Positions 37,600-46,081 of a DNA stretch of 64,000 nucleotides are shown piece by piece. The notes under the pieces were generated by a model that ran no database searches, was not told where the DNA came from, and worked only from the letters and a program-made list of their open reading frames with translations. Where the stretch lies: NCBI RefSeq assembly GCF_015689195.1, contig NZ_CP065044.1:1922001-1986000 (forward strand). The letters are read 5' to 3'. Position 1 is the first letter of the stretch; each line of letters begins with the position of its first letter. Source of the stretch: Pectobacterium aroidearum. Lineage in GTDB: Bacteria; Pseudomonadota; Gammaproteobacteria; Enterobacterales; Enterobacteriaceae. The position numbers and the translations under genes are program-made.

Positions 37600-38123
37600 T
37601 GGCCGGGAAAATTGAAGTAAACCGTATTACTAACGCCAACATCTACATCAACGGCACTAACCTGCTGGGGCGTGCGCAGGAAATCAAACTGCCAGATGTC
37701 TCCATGATTATGCAGGAGCACAAGGCGCTGGGCATGGTCGGCAAGATCGAACTGCCTGCGGGCTTCGACAAGCTGGAAGGCGAGATCAAATGGAACTCCT
37801 TCTACCGCGAAGCGATGCTGGCGGCGGCGAATCCGTACCAGTCGCTGGCGCTACAGTGTCGCTCCAGCGTGGAACGCTATGGTTCTCAAGGCCGTATCGA
37901 AGAAGTGCCGCTGGTGACGTACATGACCATCATGTTCAAAAAGAATCCGCTGGGCACGTTCAAGCAGCACGAAAACCCAGATTTCAGCAGCGCGTTCAAC
38001 TGCACCTACATCAAACAGGTGATGAACGGTGAAGACCTGCTGGAACTGGATTACATGTCCAACATCTTCATGGTGGGCGGCGTGGATCAACTGAACAGCT
38101 ACCGCGCCAATATCGGCGGTTAA
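37599..38123 (+). CDS. Tail tube protein (P2 FII-like)
   Basis: 174 residues. MAGKIEVNRITNANIYINGT and LPDVSMIMQEHKALGMVGKI match the FII tube family of contractile tails. It forms the rigid inner tube that is pushed through the outer membrane. It directly follows the sheath gene as in P2 and Mu. Confidence 0.92.
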   Translation: MAGKIEVNRITNANIYINGTNLLGRAQEIKLPDVSMIMQEHKALGMVGKIELPAGFDKLEGEIKWNSFYREAMLAAANPYQSLALQCRSSVERYGSQGRIEEVPLVTYMTIMFKKNPLGTFKQHENPDFSSAFNCTYIKQVMNGEDLLELDYMSNIFMVGGVDQLNSYRANIGG

Positions 38124-38179
38124 TTTATCTTCCAGGCCCGTCAGTGAGGCGGGCGTTTCTATCAATCAGTGAGGAGACT

Positions 38180-38476
38180 ATGTCAGCAAAAGTATTTGAT
38201 ATTATCGACTTGGAAAATAATATTCATTTCCAGTGCCGTGAGGATGTCTACATTTTGGATGCAGGAGAAGAAGCGGGTTTTACTTTACCCTATTCGAGTC
38301 GTGCTGGCGCAGACCCGTCATCGGCAGCACGTTTGATTTCTGGTCAGGTCGATCAAAGTGATGGTTCCTATTTAGATGACAACCAGAAAGCGGCAGGCTT
38401 CTTTCTGACGGATACCTCTTACCCGCTAAGCAACTGTGTTGTTCGCTTCTTTGCAGAAGATGAGCTGCATCGTTAA
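38180..38476 (+). CDS. Unrecognised 98-residue protein within the tail gene cluster
   Basis: Start ATG 38180 with GAGGAGAC upstream. Acidic, soluble, no signal peptide. MSAKVFDIIDLENNIHFQC, then LPYSSRAGADPSSAARLISG. I do not recognise a family, and P2 and Mu have no extra gene at this point. The codon usage is more AT-rich than the tube gene. It ends at its own strong hairpin terminator, so it looks like an inserted cargo gene (a moron) or an accessory tail component. Confidence 0.7.
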   Translation: MSAKVFDIIDLENNIHFQCREDVYILDAGEEAGFTLPYSSRAGADPSSAARLISGQVDQSDGSYLDDNQKAAGFFLTDTSYPLSNCVVRFFAEDELHR

Positions 38477-38501
38477 TTATCAATATTCACGTTATCGTAA
38501 T

Positions 38502-38527
38502 GAAAGGGGCTTCGGCCCCTTTCTTAT
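38502..38527 (+). terminator. Terminator with TTCG tetraloop
   Basis: GAAAGGGGC (38502-38510), loop TTCG, GCCCCTTTC (38515-38523), then TTATG. A 9-bp perfect stem with an extra-stable loop. The T tract is short. Confidence 0.75.
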
Positions 38528-38615
38528 GCCTGCCGCTTTCGTTTTCTAATTCACTTTAAAATCGTTATTCCTCGCCGCACGCGATACTGCTCCCGACATT
38601 TACTAAGGAGCCGTT

Positions 38616-38936
38616 ATGCACACTGAAACTTATTCTCTGCAATTCCCTTACACCACTTCTGCCGGTCAACGCGTGGAGTCCATTTCGCTCAAGCGTCTGA
38701 AAGTCAAAGACATCAAAGCGGTGAAAAAAATCAGCGATGACCCAAGCAACTGGGACGACGCGCTGCTGTCGCGCATGACCGGCCTGGTGCCGGAAGACAT
38801 CGATGAGATGGACGCGCAGGACTACATGGCGCTGCAAAAACGATTTCAGCAGTTACTTGGGTTGGATAACGCAGCCGGCGCTGCTGTGGAAAGCACAAGC
38901 CCTGCTGGCGAGGTGGTTTCGCTTTCAGCCGAGTGA
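38616..38936 (+). CDS. Tail assembly chaperone (gpE / Mu gp41-like)
   Basis: 106 residues. LQFPYTTSAGQRVESISLKR and KVKDIKAVKKISDDPSNW fit the small tail chaperone that precedes the tape-measure gene. In this family a ribosomal frameshift produces an extended form. Here a second open frame, shifted by +1 (equal to -2), runs from inside this gene to 39024. It encodes LWKAQALLARWFRFQPSEID and a helical end. A five-A run at 38836-38840 allows a perfect -2 slip of tRNA-Lys. Confidence 0.82.
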   Translation: MHTETYSLQFPYTTSAGQRVESISLKRLKVKDIKAVKKISDDPSNWDDALLSRMTGLVPEDIDEMDAQDYMALQKRFQQLLGLDNAAGAAVESTSPAGEVVSLSAE

Positions 38937-39024
38937 GATTGATGCGCTGGAACTGGACGACTTTGAACGCTGGCTGGATGAAGCCAGCGAACAGATAAAA
39001 CGTGAGAACGGTGAGGAAGACTGA
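38839..39024 (+). CDS. Frameshift extension of the tail chaperone (E')
   Basis: Open frame overlapping the chaperone's 3' end, with no convincing start codon or ribosome site of its own. The sequence LLARWFRFQPSEIDALELDD followed by FERWLDEASEQIKRENGEED resembles the extension made by recoding in contractile-tail phages. If slippage occurs at CAAAAAC (38835-38841), the fused product is about 136 residues. Confidence 0.65.
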   Translation, partial: NDFSSYLGWITQPALLWKAQALLARWFRFQPSEIDALELDDFERWLDEASEQIKRENGEED

Positions 39025-39062
39025 TTACTGACAGGATTAATTAGGCCACCATCCACCCAACC

Positions 39063-39090
39063 CGGCCAGCGACAGGACGCTGGCCGTTTT
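39063..39090 (+). terminator. Terminator between chaperone and tape-measure genes
   Basis: CGGCCAGCG (39063-39071), loop ACAGGA, CGCTGGCCG (39078-39086), TTTT. Perfect 9-bp stem. Confidence 0.75.
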
Positions 39091-39179
39091 CCTCCCTCAC
39101 CACCTGTCTTCTTCTCCCGCTTATCACCTGTCCTTTTCCTCGCTTTATCCCCGGTTTGTGATGGGGAAACCTAACTGGA

Positions 39180-39223
39180 GCGGCGTAAGCCGCCGTCTCC
39201 GATCCGCCCCGCAAGGGGTTTTT
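39180..39223 (+). repeat. Two small hairpins with GNRA-type loops before the tape-measure gene
   Basis: GCGGC-GTAA-GCCGC (39180-39193) and CCCC-GCAA-GGGG followed by TTTTT (39207-39223). The second looks like a terminator although the tape-measure start is only 18 bp downstream. Confidence 0.6.
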
Positions 39224-39240
39224 CTGAATGAGAGTGAACC

Positions 39241-41724
39241 GTGGATATGCTTTTAAACGGTGTCATGCTGGGCAGGGCGTTTGGCGCCACGCTGGATGAC
39301 ACAAAAAAATCGCTGCAGCCACTTAGCGATAAACTCAAACAAGCTGAGGAGTGGCAGCGTCTGTTTAATCAGTCGCTGGAGCGCTTTGGCAATGTCAGTT
39401 TGCGCAGCACACAGGTGACATCCCGACTGAGCCAGTCACTAAGTAAATTGGTAACCAATCAGGAACGGCTGGAGAGTATCCAGTCACGTCAAGAAACACT
39501 ACGTAGCCGTCGGGGTGAACTCGCCGATGACTTTAAGACTAAGCGTGAGCAGTTTGGTTCTGTCATGAAGCCGATTGTGGCGTCGGTCACACGCTATGCG
39601 TCGTTTGAGGCGCAGTTGCGTGGCATCAGCGTTGCTCATGGGATATCGAGTGAGCAAGAAAAGTTGATGGGGCAGAAACTGCGTCAATCTTCTCAACAGG
39701 TGAACCAAAAGCCAGATGCATTGCTCGGTAGTGCCGGGCAACTGCTTGCTTACGGCATGTCACCGGATCAGGCAACGGATGTTGCGGCAGTATTGGGGAA
39801 AACGTCAACGGCCTCTGGCGCGGCGCTGTCCGATCTTACTGCACTTTCGGCCACGTTGGATGACGTGTTTAACCTGAAAGGGGCGAAGGCGCTGGAGGAA
39901 TCCTTCTCTCGCATGTTGGCAGGCACGAAACAAGGTTTCTCCATGGCGTCGATGACGCAATACGCGACTGCGCTGGCTCCAGGGTTTACGGCAATGGGGG
40001 CGACGGGCAATCAGGCGTTGAGTCAGTTGGTTTCCAGCCTGAGCGCGACAAAAGGCGCGGATACGGAGGCGAACACGGCTGCCCGGTTGGGAAGTTTCAT
40101 GAATGCCGTGGGACGAACCGACATTGCCGACAGCTACTACAACGCGGGCGTAGATTATAACGCGTCGCTAAAAAGCTACATGAAAGGCGGCTATTCACAG
40201 TACGACGCCGCAGTTCAGATTAGTAACCGATTCATCGACAGCAAAGGCAGTCAATTCCAGCAACTTTGGGATAAGGCCAGTAAAGCGGGCAACGTAGATG
40301 CACAGCAAAGTTTAATGCAGCGCTACGGATTGCAGGAGGTGTTCCGTACGCCAGAAGCTGTGAATCATGCGATGTCGATGAAGCAGAACTGGCAGAGCTA
40401 TCAAGCGAACCAACAGCGGATGAACAGTCCGGCAGCCATGCAAACGCTGGATCTCGACTTCGCCCGGCAGAATGACACATTGACTGGGCGCTGGAATCAA
40501 ATGACAACGTCAGTGATGAATATTGCACTCAATGTGGGGGAAGCGCTGACGCCAGTATTGGTTTCCTTGAGTGACATACTGATTCCTATTCTGGATCAAC
40601 TGGTGACCTGGACGGCGGCGAACCCTGAACTGGTTCGTGGGATCGTGATGGCCGTCGCTGGTTTCTTCGCGTTCAGAATGGCATTGAGCGGTGCGAAGCT
40701 GGGGATTACCACACTGTTATCGCCTTTACTGAGCGTTTGGGATGGTATTTTGCAGGTTCAGCGTGGCTGGCAGCTGTTCAATGCAGGATTAAGAACGACG
40801 GGTGTGTTGCAAGGGGTAGGCGCGGCGTTGAACTGGCTGGTTGGCGGAGCCGGAACATTAGGCCGCATGCTTGGCGGTGTGTTACGCAGCGGCTTTATGA
40901 TGGCGGGTCGAGCAGTATTGTTTCTAGGTCGTATGCTGCTGATGAATCCGATTGGCTTGGCAGTAACGGCATTCGCAGGGGCCGCTTACCTGGTTTACCG
41001 GTATTGGGAACCGATTAGTGCATTCTTTAAAAACCTCTGGTCACAAGTCAGTCAGGCTTTTAATGCTGGGTGGGAGGCACTCAATAATGCGGTATCCGGC
41101 GGAGTAGCTGGTATTGCGGCATTACTGCTCGACTGGTCACCATTTGGCGTGCTGTATTCCATCTTCGCTGATACCGTCAGCGAATTGGGTATTCAACTTC
41201 CCGGTAGTTTAAGTGAACTCGGTGGCGTGATTATTGATGCATTGGTTAAGGGACTGATCAGTTATTTCCCCGAGCTAAAAAACGTCCTGAAAACGATCAA
41301 TGAATTTATCCCTGATAGCGTTAAAGACTTTCTGGGTATCGGCTCGAAAAAAGTATCTGTAGAAGCCAGCGGCCAATCTGTGGCTGCTGGTGTTATGACC
41401 CCGCCAGTTCTGCAACCTACGTCGGTATCTGCATTGTCGCTACAGCCGACACTGCCTGTTGAATTACCTAAGACGGAAGACACAATGCCAACCCCGCAAC
41501 AGCGGGTTGCAATGTCATCATCTGTCGGCGGAGCGAAAGGTAAGTTAGTCAGCGCAGCCCCTTCCGAACGTGTTCAGGTTGCTTTTTCTCCCACCATTTA
41601 CCTCAACGGCCAGAAGGCTGCGCCAACGCCAGAAATGACGAAGACGCTGACCCTTAGCATGAATGAACTGGAAAATATGTTGAACAAGCTGCTCGCTCAG
41701 CGTGAGCGTAGGGGGTACGCCTGA
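39241..41724 (+). CDS. Tail tape-measure protein
   Basis: 827 residues from GTG 39241. Long coiled-coil N-terminal part (LSDKLKQAEEWQRLFNQSLE; LERFGNVSLRSTQVTSRLSQ). A TP901-type core with GISVAHGISSEQEKLM and repeated small-residue helices follows. Hydrophobic stretches near 465-490 and 545-595 are typical of tape measures, which insert into the target membrane. Its length sets tail length; 827 residues is about the size of the P2 protein. The last bases overlap the next start (ATGA-type junction). Confidence 0.9.
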   Translation: MDMLLNGVMLGRAFGATLDDTKKSLQPLSDKLKQAEEWQRLFNQSLERFGNVSLRSTQVTSRLSQSLSKLVTNQERLESIQSRQETLRSRRGELADDFKTKREQFGSVMKPIVASVTRYASFEAQLRGISVAHGISSEQEKLMGQKLRQSSQQVNQKPDALLGSAGQLLAYGMSPDQATDVAAVLGKTSTASGAALSDLTALSATLDDVFNLKGAKALEESFSRMLAGTKQGFSMASMTQYATALAPGFTAMGATGNQALSQLVSSLSATKGADTEANTAARLGSFMNAVGRTDIADSYYNAGVDYNASLKSYMKGGYSQYDAAVQISNRFIDSKGSQFQQLWDKASKAGNVDAQQSLMQRYGLQEVFRTPEAVNHAMSMKQNWQSYQANQQRMNSPAAMQTLDLDFARQNDTLTGRWNQMTTSVMNIALNVGEALTPVLVSLSDILIPILDQLVTWTAANPELVRGIVMAVAGFFAFRMALSGAKLGITTLLSPLLSVWDGILQVQRGWQLFNAGLRTTGVLQGVGAALNWLVGGAGTLGRMLGGVLRSGFMMAGRAVLFLGRMLLMNPIGLAVTAFAGAAYLVYRYWEPISAFFKNLWSQVSQAFNAGWEALNNAVSGGVAGIAALLLDWSPFGVLYSIFADTVSELGIQLPGSLSELGGVIIDALVKGLISYFPELKNVLKTINEFIPDSVKDFLGIGSKKVSVEASGQSVAAGVMTPPVLQPTSVSALSLQPTLPVELPKTEDTMPTPQQRVAMSSSVGGAKGKLVSAAPSERVQVAFSPTIYLNGQKAAPTPEMTKTLTLSMNELENMLNKLLAQRERRGYA

Positions 41725-42653
41725 TGTTTGCGGTATTAGGAAATATTGAATTTAAAGTGACCGCCTACTGGGACGGCTTTAATACGTCATTTGGTGCAGA
41801 TTATGCCGAGCATGGCCGTATTGAAGGTAAACCCGGTCTGCAGTTCATCGGTGCGAAGCTGGACGAGATTCGCATTAGCCTGGTGTTCCACAAGCAGTAC
41901 TGCACGCCGGATACGGAGTTGAAGCGGTTGAATGAGGCGATGCGGGCGCATCAGGCGATGGCGTTGGTCTTTGGTAATGGAGATTATCGCGGCTGGTTTG
42001 TGATTACCGCATTGACCTCGACCAGCCAACATACCGACGCGAAAGGCAACGTATTGGCCATGAATGCGGAGTTGACGCTGCGCGAATACATTGGCGATCC
42101 GAAGAATCCGCTCAAGCCACCGGCGATACAGACCTCTGTTCCTAATGTCAGTGCTATCACCAAGGCGGTCGAGAAAGTGAGCGACTTTGCGTCCTCATTA
42201 CGCACGGCTGTGACGTATGCCAAGAAGGCGCAATCGGCCTTTAAGGCGGTGAAAACCACCGTACAGATTGTAAAACGGATGAAGAAAAACCCTGAAACTG
42301 CGCTGTTGCAAATTCCCGGACTGCTAACGCAGGTCGGAAATGTATTGACGCCGTTAAGTGAGGTGGAACCGGCGTTTAAAAAAGCGGCTGAGGCTATTTC
42401 TGATGCAGCGGTTCAGGCAGAGAAGATGACGCCTGAAATTACAGCGGTTAATAAAGCAGCGAATGAAATGCTGAAGCAGGTTAAGCAAGTTGCCACTTTG
42501 TTGCAGGGCGTCGACAGCAAAAACGTTATCGAGAAGTTGGAAGCCATCAGCAAACATGTTGATGCCGCGAGCGACACATTTAAAGGCGCTGAACCTGCAC
42601 TGAGCAAACTGACGGCGGAAATCGTGAAGAGGGTTGAAGCATATGCACCTTGA
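41724..42653 (+). CDS. gpU-like tail protein with helical C-terminal extension
   Basis: 309 residues. The first 135 residues (VLGNIEFKVTAYWDGFNTSF to LTLREYIGDP) match the P2 gpU tail-terminator/hub group. The rest is a long Ala/Lys/Val-rich helical extension (KAVKTTVQIVKRMKKNPETA; KQVATLLQGVDSKNVIEKLE) not found in P2 gpU, which has about 160 residues. Comparable extended forms are known in tailocins. It overlaps gpX by 11 bp. Confidence 0.82.
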   Translation: MFAVLGNIEFKVTAYWDGFNTSFGADYAEHGRIEGKPGLQFIGAKLDEIRISLVFHKQYCTPDTELKRLNEAMRAHQAMALVFGNGDYRGWFVITALTSTSQHTDAKGNVLAMNAELTLREYIGDPKNPLKPPAIQTSVPNVSAITKAVEKVSDFASSLRTAVTYAKKAQSAFKAVKTTVQIVKRMKKNPETALLQIPGLLTQVGNVLTPLSEVEPAFKKAAEAISDAAVQAEKMTPEITAVNKAANEMLKQVKQVATLLQGVDSKNVIEKLEAISKHVDAASDTFKGAEPALSKLTAEIVKRVEAYAP

Positions 42654-42855
42654 ACATATCACTACACAGGGCGAACGCTGGGATACCTTATCCTATCGGT
42701 ATTACGGCGATCCGCTCGGCTATCCGCGTATTATTGCCGCGAACCCGCATGTCCCCATTGTGCCACTGTTGCCATCAGGCCTGGTGATGCTGATTCCGAT
42801 TATTGAACAGGCAGAGGCCAGTAAAGCGGAGGATACCCCACCATGGCTGCGTTAA
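42643..42855 (+). CDS. Tail protein X (LysM-like)
   Basis: 70 residues from ATG 42643 with GAGGG upstream. ITTQGERWDTLSYRYYGDP and the VPLLPSGLVMLIP end are the P2 gpX LysM-type signature. It is thought to act at the baseplate hub. It overlaps the next gene by 13 bp. Confidence 0.88.
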   Translation: MHLEHITTQGERWDTLSYRYYGDPLGYPRIIAANPHVPIVPLLPSGLVMLIPIIEQAEASKAEDTPPWLR

Positions 42856-44003
42856 CGGAAGAATTCAAGCTGCTTTCTCCCGCGGTGTCGGAAGTGCTGC
42901 AACCGACGTTCACCCTGTGGTATCAGCAAAAAGATATCACCAATGATATCGCCCCGTATGTCACCAGCGTGACATATACCGACAGCATTAAGAATGAATC
43001 GGATGCGATCGAGGTCCGGCTCGATGATACCGATGGTCGCTGGATGGATAAGTGGTATCCCGGTACGGGCGACACGCTGTCGCTCAAGCTAGGCTATCTC
43101 GGTGAAATGCTGTTTGACTGCGGCACGTTCTCGATTGATGAGATTGAGGTGAGTGCACCGCCTAGCCAAGTGATGATTCGTGGTGTGGCTACATCGGTTA
43201 ATCGCGCACTGCGAACCAAATCAAGCCGCGGTTTTGAAGATACAACGCTTGCCGCCATTGCGACGCGCATCGCGAAAAAGCATCAGTTAATGCTGGTGGG
43301 GATGATTGAGATCGTCAAAATCGATCGGGTTACGCAATATGCGGAAACCGATGTCGCTTTTCTAAAGCGGCTCGCCAGCGAATATGGCTATGTTGTGAAA
43401 GTGGTCAGCGACCAGCTGATTTTTTCCCATCTGGCAACGCTGCGTAGTCAGGCACCTATTCGGCAAATCCAGCCAACGGACGTCGCGCGTTTTTCACTGC
43501 GTGACACGATCAGCCACGTCTATAAAAACGCCAAGACGAAATATCAAAAGGGGAGTGAAAAGAAACTGGTGGTTTATGAAGCCGGCGGTGGTATGAAAAA
43601 CGAAATGAAGTCTGCGGGTGCTGAGACCAGTGCAGATACGTTGAAAGTTAACGCGCGCGCGGCGGATGCCTCTGGGGTGAGGATGAAAACGGATGCGGCA
43701 TTGGATGCGCACAACGAAAAGCAACAAACGGGGTCGATGACGCTGATGGGCAGCCCGCAGTTGGCGGCGGGGAATAAAGTGGAGCTGGTGTCGTTCGGCC
43801 AACTTTCTGGCCAGTGGCTGATCGAATCGGCTCGACACGTTCTGGAACGGGGGAGTGGCTACACGACAGAGATCAGTGTAACGCGTGGGCCGATTACGGC
43901 GGGCAAGCGTAAGCAGAATAGCGGGAAAACGCTGGTGACTTACCATCCGGACGGCAGCCAGACAACGCAGACGGTCAAGAGTAAAAAGGAGGTGCTTCCA
44001 TGA
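42843..44003 (+). CDS. Baseplate hub protein, P2 gpD-like
   Basis: 386 residues. The hub forms a pseudo-hexameric collar above the spike. IEVRLDDTDGRWMDKWYPGT, LSLKLGYLG, FDCGTFSIDEIEVSAPPSQV and QYAETDVAFLKRLASEYGYV are all typical of the gpD/VgrG-core family. The C-terminus ends in a lysine-rich strand (GKRKQNSGKTLVTYHPDGSQ). In P2-like phages gpD is also called the late control protein. It overlaps the spike gene by 4 bp. Confidence 0.9.
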   Translation: MAALTEEFKLLSPAVSEVLQPTFTLWYQQKDITNDIAPYVTSVTYTDSIKNESDAIEVRLDDTDGRWMDKWYPGTGDTLSLKLGYLGEMLFDCGTFSIDEIEVSAPPSQVMIRGVATSVNRALRTKSSRGFEDTTLAAIATRIAKKHQLMLVGMIEIVKIDRVTQYAETDVAFLKRLASEYGYVVKVVSDQLIFSHLATLRSQAPIRQIQPTDVARFSLRDTISHVYKNAKTKYQKGSEKKLVVYEAGGGMKNEMKSAGAETSADTLKVNARAADASGVRMKTDAALDAHNEKQQTGSMTLMGSPQLAAGNKVELVSFGQLSGQWLIESARHVLERGSGYTTEISVTRGPITAGKRKQNSGKTLVTYHPDGSQTTQTVKSKKEVLP

Positions 44004-44581
44004 GTTTATCTCGTCGAATTGGCACGATCAGTGCGGTGGATGAGGTTCGCGTGATGGTGCGCGTTCGTCTACCAGAGTGTGACAATCTGCGTACGGCCTG
44101 GCTGCCGGTATTACAGCGCAATACACAGAATAATAAGGATTACTGGTTGCCAGATATTGGCGAACAGGTCGAAGTTCTGCTGGACGGCAACGGCGAGGAT
44201 GGCCTGGTGCTAGGGGCGATTTACTCCGCTGCTGATGTGCCAACGCTGGCAGATAAGGACAAAAGGGCGGTAACGTTCGCTGACGGCGCGCATATTGAAT
44301 ACGATCGCCGAACGCATACGTTAACGATCAACGGCGGCGTGCAGCATATTGCGATTAGCAGCGGTACTGACGTGGTGGTTAACGCTCAGCGTGTCACGAT
44401 CAATGCGCCAGAGACAACGGTGACGGGCAAGCTACTGGTACAAGGGCAACTCACCTACGAGAGTGGGATGTCCGGTTCCGGCGGTGCCAGCCTCAGTGGC
44501 GATGTTAGTATCTCCGGCAACGTCAGCGCCAGCGGCAGCGTCATGGACGCTGGCGGCAATTCCAATCACCACTCGCACTAG
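44000..44581 (+). CDS. Baseplate spike protein gpV
   Basis: 193 residues. An OB-fold N-terminal domain (RRIGTISAVDEVRVMVRVRL; YWLPDIGEQVEVLLDGNGED) is followed by a beta-helix of short repeats (SGDVSISGNVSASGSV). The C-terminal tip is NSNHHSH, in keeping with the His-X-His iron-binding apex known for P2-type spikes. The trimer forms the membrane-piercing needle. Confidence 0.92.
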   Translation: MSLSRRIGTISAVDEVRVMVRVRLPECDNLRTAWLPVLQRNTQNNKDYWLPDIGEQVEVLLDGNGEDGLVLGAIYSAADVPTLADKDKRAVTFADGAHIEYDRRTHTLTINGGVQHIAISSGTDVVVNAQRVTINAPETTVTGKLLVQGQLTYESGMSGSGGASLSGDVSISGNVSASGSVMDAGGNSNHHSH

Positions 44582-44619
44582 TGTTTCCCTAAACCGCTTT
44601 ACAATTTCTTCCTCTCACC

Positions 44620-44638
44620 GGGGGCGACAATAGCCCCC
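44620..44638 (+). promoter_or_regulatory. Hairpin covering the translation start of gpW
   Basis: GGGGGC (44620-44625), loop GACAATA, GCCCCC (44633-44638), directly before ATG 44640. The only Shine-Dalgarno-like G run is within the stem. This would limit gpW initiation unless the stem is opened. The role is inferred. Confidence 0.5.
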
Positions 44639-44639
44639 T

Positions 44640-44987
44640 ATGAAAACTCAATCTGTTTTTTGGCAACCGGCGCTGCAACGTTCTGGCGAGATCGTCGAAG
44701 GAACGGCAGATATCATGCAGGCGATTCACATCATCCTGCGGACACCCTGCGGCAGTGACCCACATCGGCCTGACTTTGGTAGCAATCTACATCTTTATCT
44801 CGATTATCCGATCGATCGTGCGATCCCGCATGTCGTCAGGGAGTCGGTAGACGCGATCAAACGATGGGAACCTCGCTGCCAGCTACTGGCGGTTAAACCT
44901 TCTGTGAATGGGGCTCACCTGACGCTGCATGTTAGCTGGAAAACCGCTAACGGCGCGACACAGACCACGGAGTTGTTATGGCGCTGA
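44640..44987 (+). CDS. Baseplate wedge protein gpW (gp25-like lysozyme fold)
   Basis: 115 residues. IHIILRTPCGSDPHRPDFGS is the hallmark of the T4 gp25/P2 gpW family, which nucleates sheath assembly at the baseplate. The start is ATG 44640. It overlaps gpJ by 10 bp. Confidence 0.92.
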   Translation: MKTQSVFWQPALQRSGEIVEGTADIMQAIHIILRTPCGSDPHRPDFGSNLHLYLDYPIDRAIPHVVRESVDAIKRWEPRCQLLAVKPSVNGAHLTLHVSWKTANGATQTTELLWR

Positions 44988-46081
44988 CAGAACCCAATTT
45001 TATTGAACGCGATGCGGCGAAGATTACCGCCGAAATGATCGCGAAATATGAAGCTGATTCAGGGAAAACACTCTATCCGGCGCAGGCCGAACGCCTGCTG
45101 ATCAACCTCTTTGCTTACCGGGAAACTTTATTGCGTAGTGCGGTCCAGGAAACCGCCAAGCAGAACCTGGTCGCGTTTGCTCGTGCACCGATGCTGGATT
45201 ATCTGGCGGAACTGGTCGGCGTCTCCCGTTTGGCAGCGCAGCCAGCGCGCGCAGAGCTTCGCTTTACCCCCGAAACGCCGTTAGTCAGCGATCTGCTGAT
45301 TCCTGCGGGCACTCGCGTGAGCGCATCGGACAGCGTGATTTTCACCACTGACAGCGACGCGCTGCTGAGAGCGAACGGCAACGGGGTCACCGTACTGGCG
45401 ACCTGTACCGAAAGTGGCGATGTGGGCAATGACTGGCTGCCTGCCCAGATTAGTACGCTGCTGGATGAGATTGGCGACAGTGATTTACGCGTCGTCAATA
45501 TCAGCAAAAGCAGCGGCGGTTCCGCTGAAGAAGATGACGATCGCCTGCGTGAACGTGTTCAACTGGCACCGGAATCGTTCAGTACGGCGGGATCGAAACT
45601 GGCGTATCGCTTCCATGCGATGCGAGCACACCAAAACATTGTCGATGTGGCAGTGATGTCGCCCGAACCAGGTGAAGTGGTGCTGTATCCGTTGCTCAGT
45701 ACTGGCCTGCCGGACAGTAGCATGCTTTCGCTGGTGGAAAGTTTTTGCTCCGACGAACAGGTGCGTCCGTTGACGGATTTGGTCTCCGCCAAATCGCCTA
45801 AACAGGTGGATTACGCCATTAACGCCAAATTGACGTTGTTTAACGGTGAACAGGCTGGCGTCGTTCAGGCTGCGGCGGAGAAAGCGGTACAGGCCTGGGT
45901 TGAAACCCGAACCGCTACGCTGGGGCGCGACATTGTTCCAAGCCAGATTATTGCCACGCTTTCTATTCCCGGCGTGTATCAGGTGGAACTAACTTCGCCG
46001 TCATTGATGGTGCTTGATGACAGTGAATGGGCGAACTGTACAGGCATCAATGTCAGCGTCGTCGGGGTGTCGAATGGCTGA
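44978..46081 (+). CDS. Baseplate assembly protein gpJ
   Basis: 367 residues. LTEPNFIERDAAKITAEMIA and YRETLLRSAVQETAKQNLVA at the N-terminus, then a beta-domain (LLIPAGTRVSASDSVIFTTD) and DDDRLRERVQLAPESFSTAG, are typical of the gpJ/T4 gp6 wedge family. It forms the iris that opens when the fibre binds. It overlaps the gpI gene by 8 bp. Confidence 0.93.
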   Translation: MALTEPNFIERDAAKITAEMIAKYEADSGKTLYPAQAERLLINLFAYRETLLRSAVQETAKQNLVAFARAPMLDYLAELVGVSRLAAQPARAELRFTPETPLVSDLLIPAGTRVSASDSVIFTTDSDALLRANGNGVTVLATCTESGDVGNDWLPAQISTLLDEIGDSDLRVVNISKSSGGSAEEDDDRLRERVQLAPESFSTAGSKLAYRFHAMRAHQNIVDVAVMSPEPGEVVLYPLLSTGLPDSSMLSLVESFCSDEQVRPLTDLVSAKSPKQVDYAINAKLTLFNGEQAGVVQAAAEKAVQAWVETRTATLGRDIVPSQIIATLSIPGVYQVELTSPSLMVLDDSEWANCTGINVSVVGVSNG

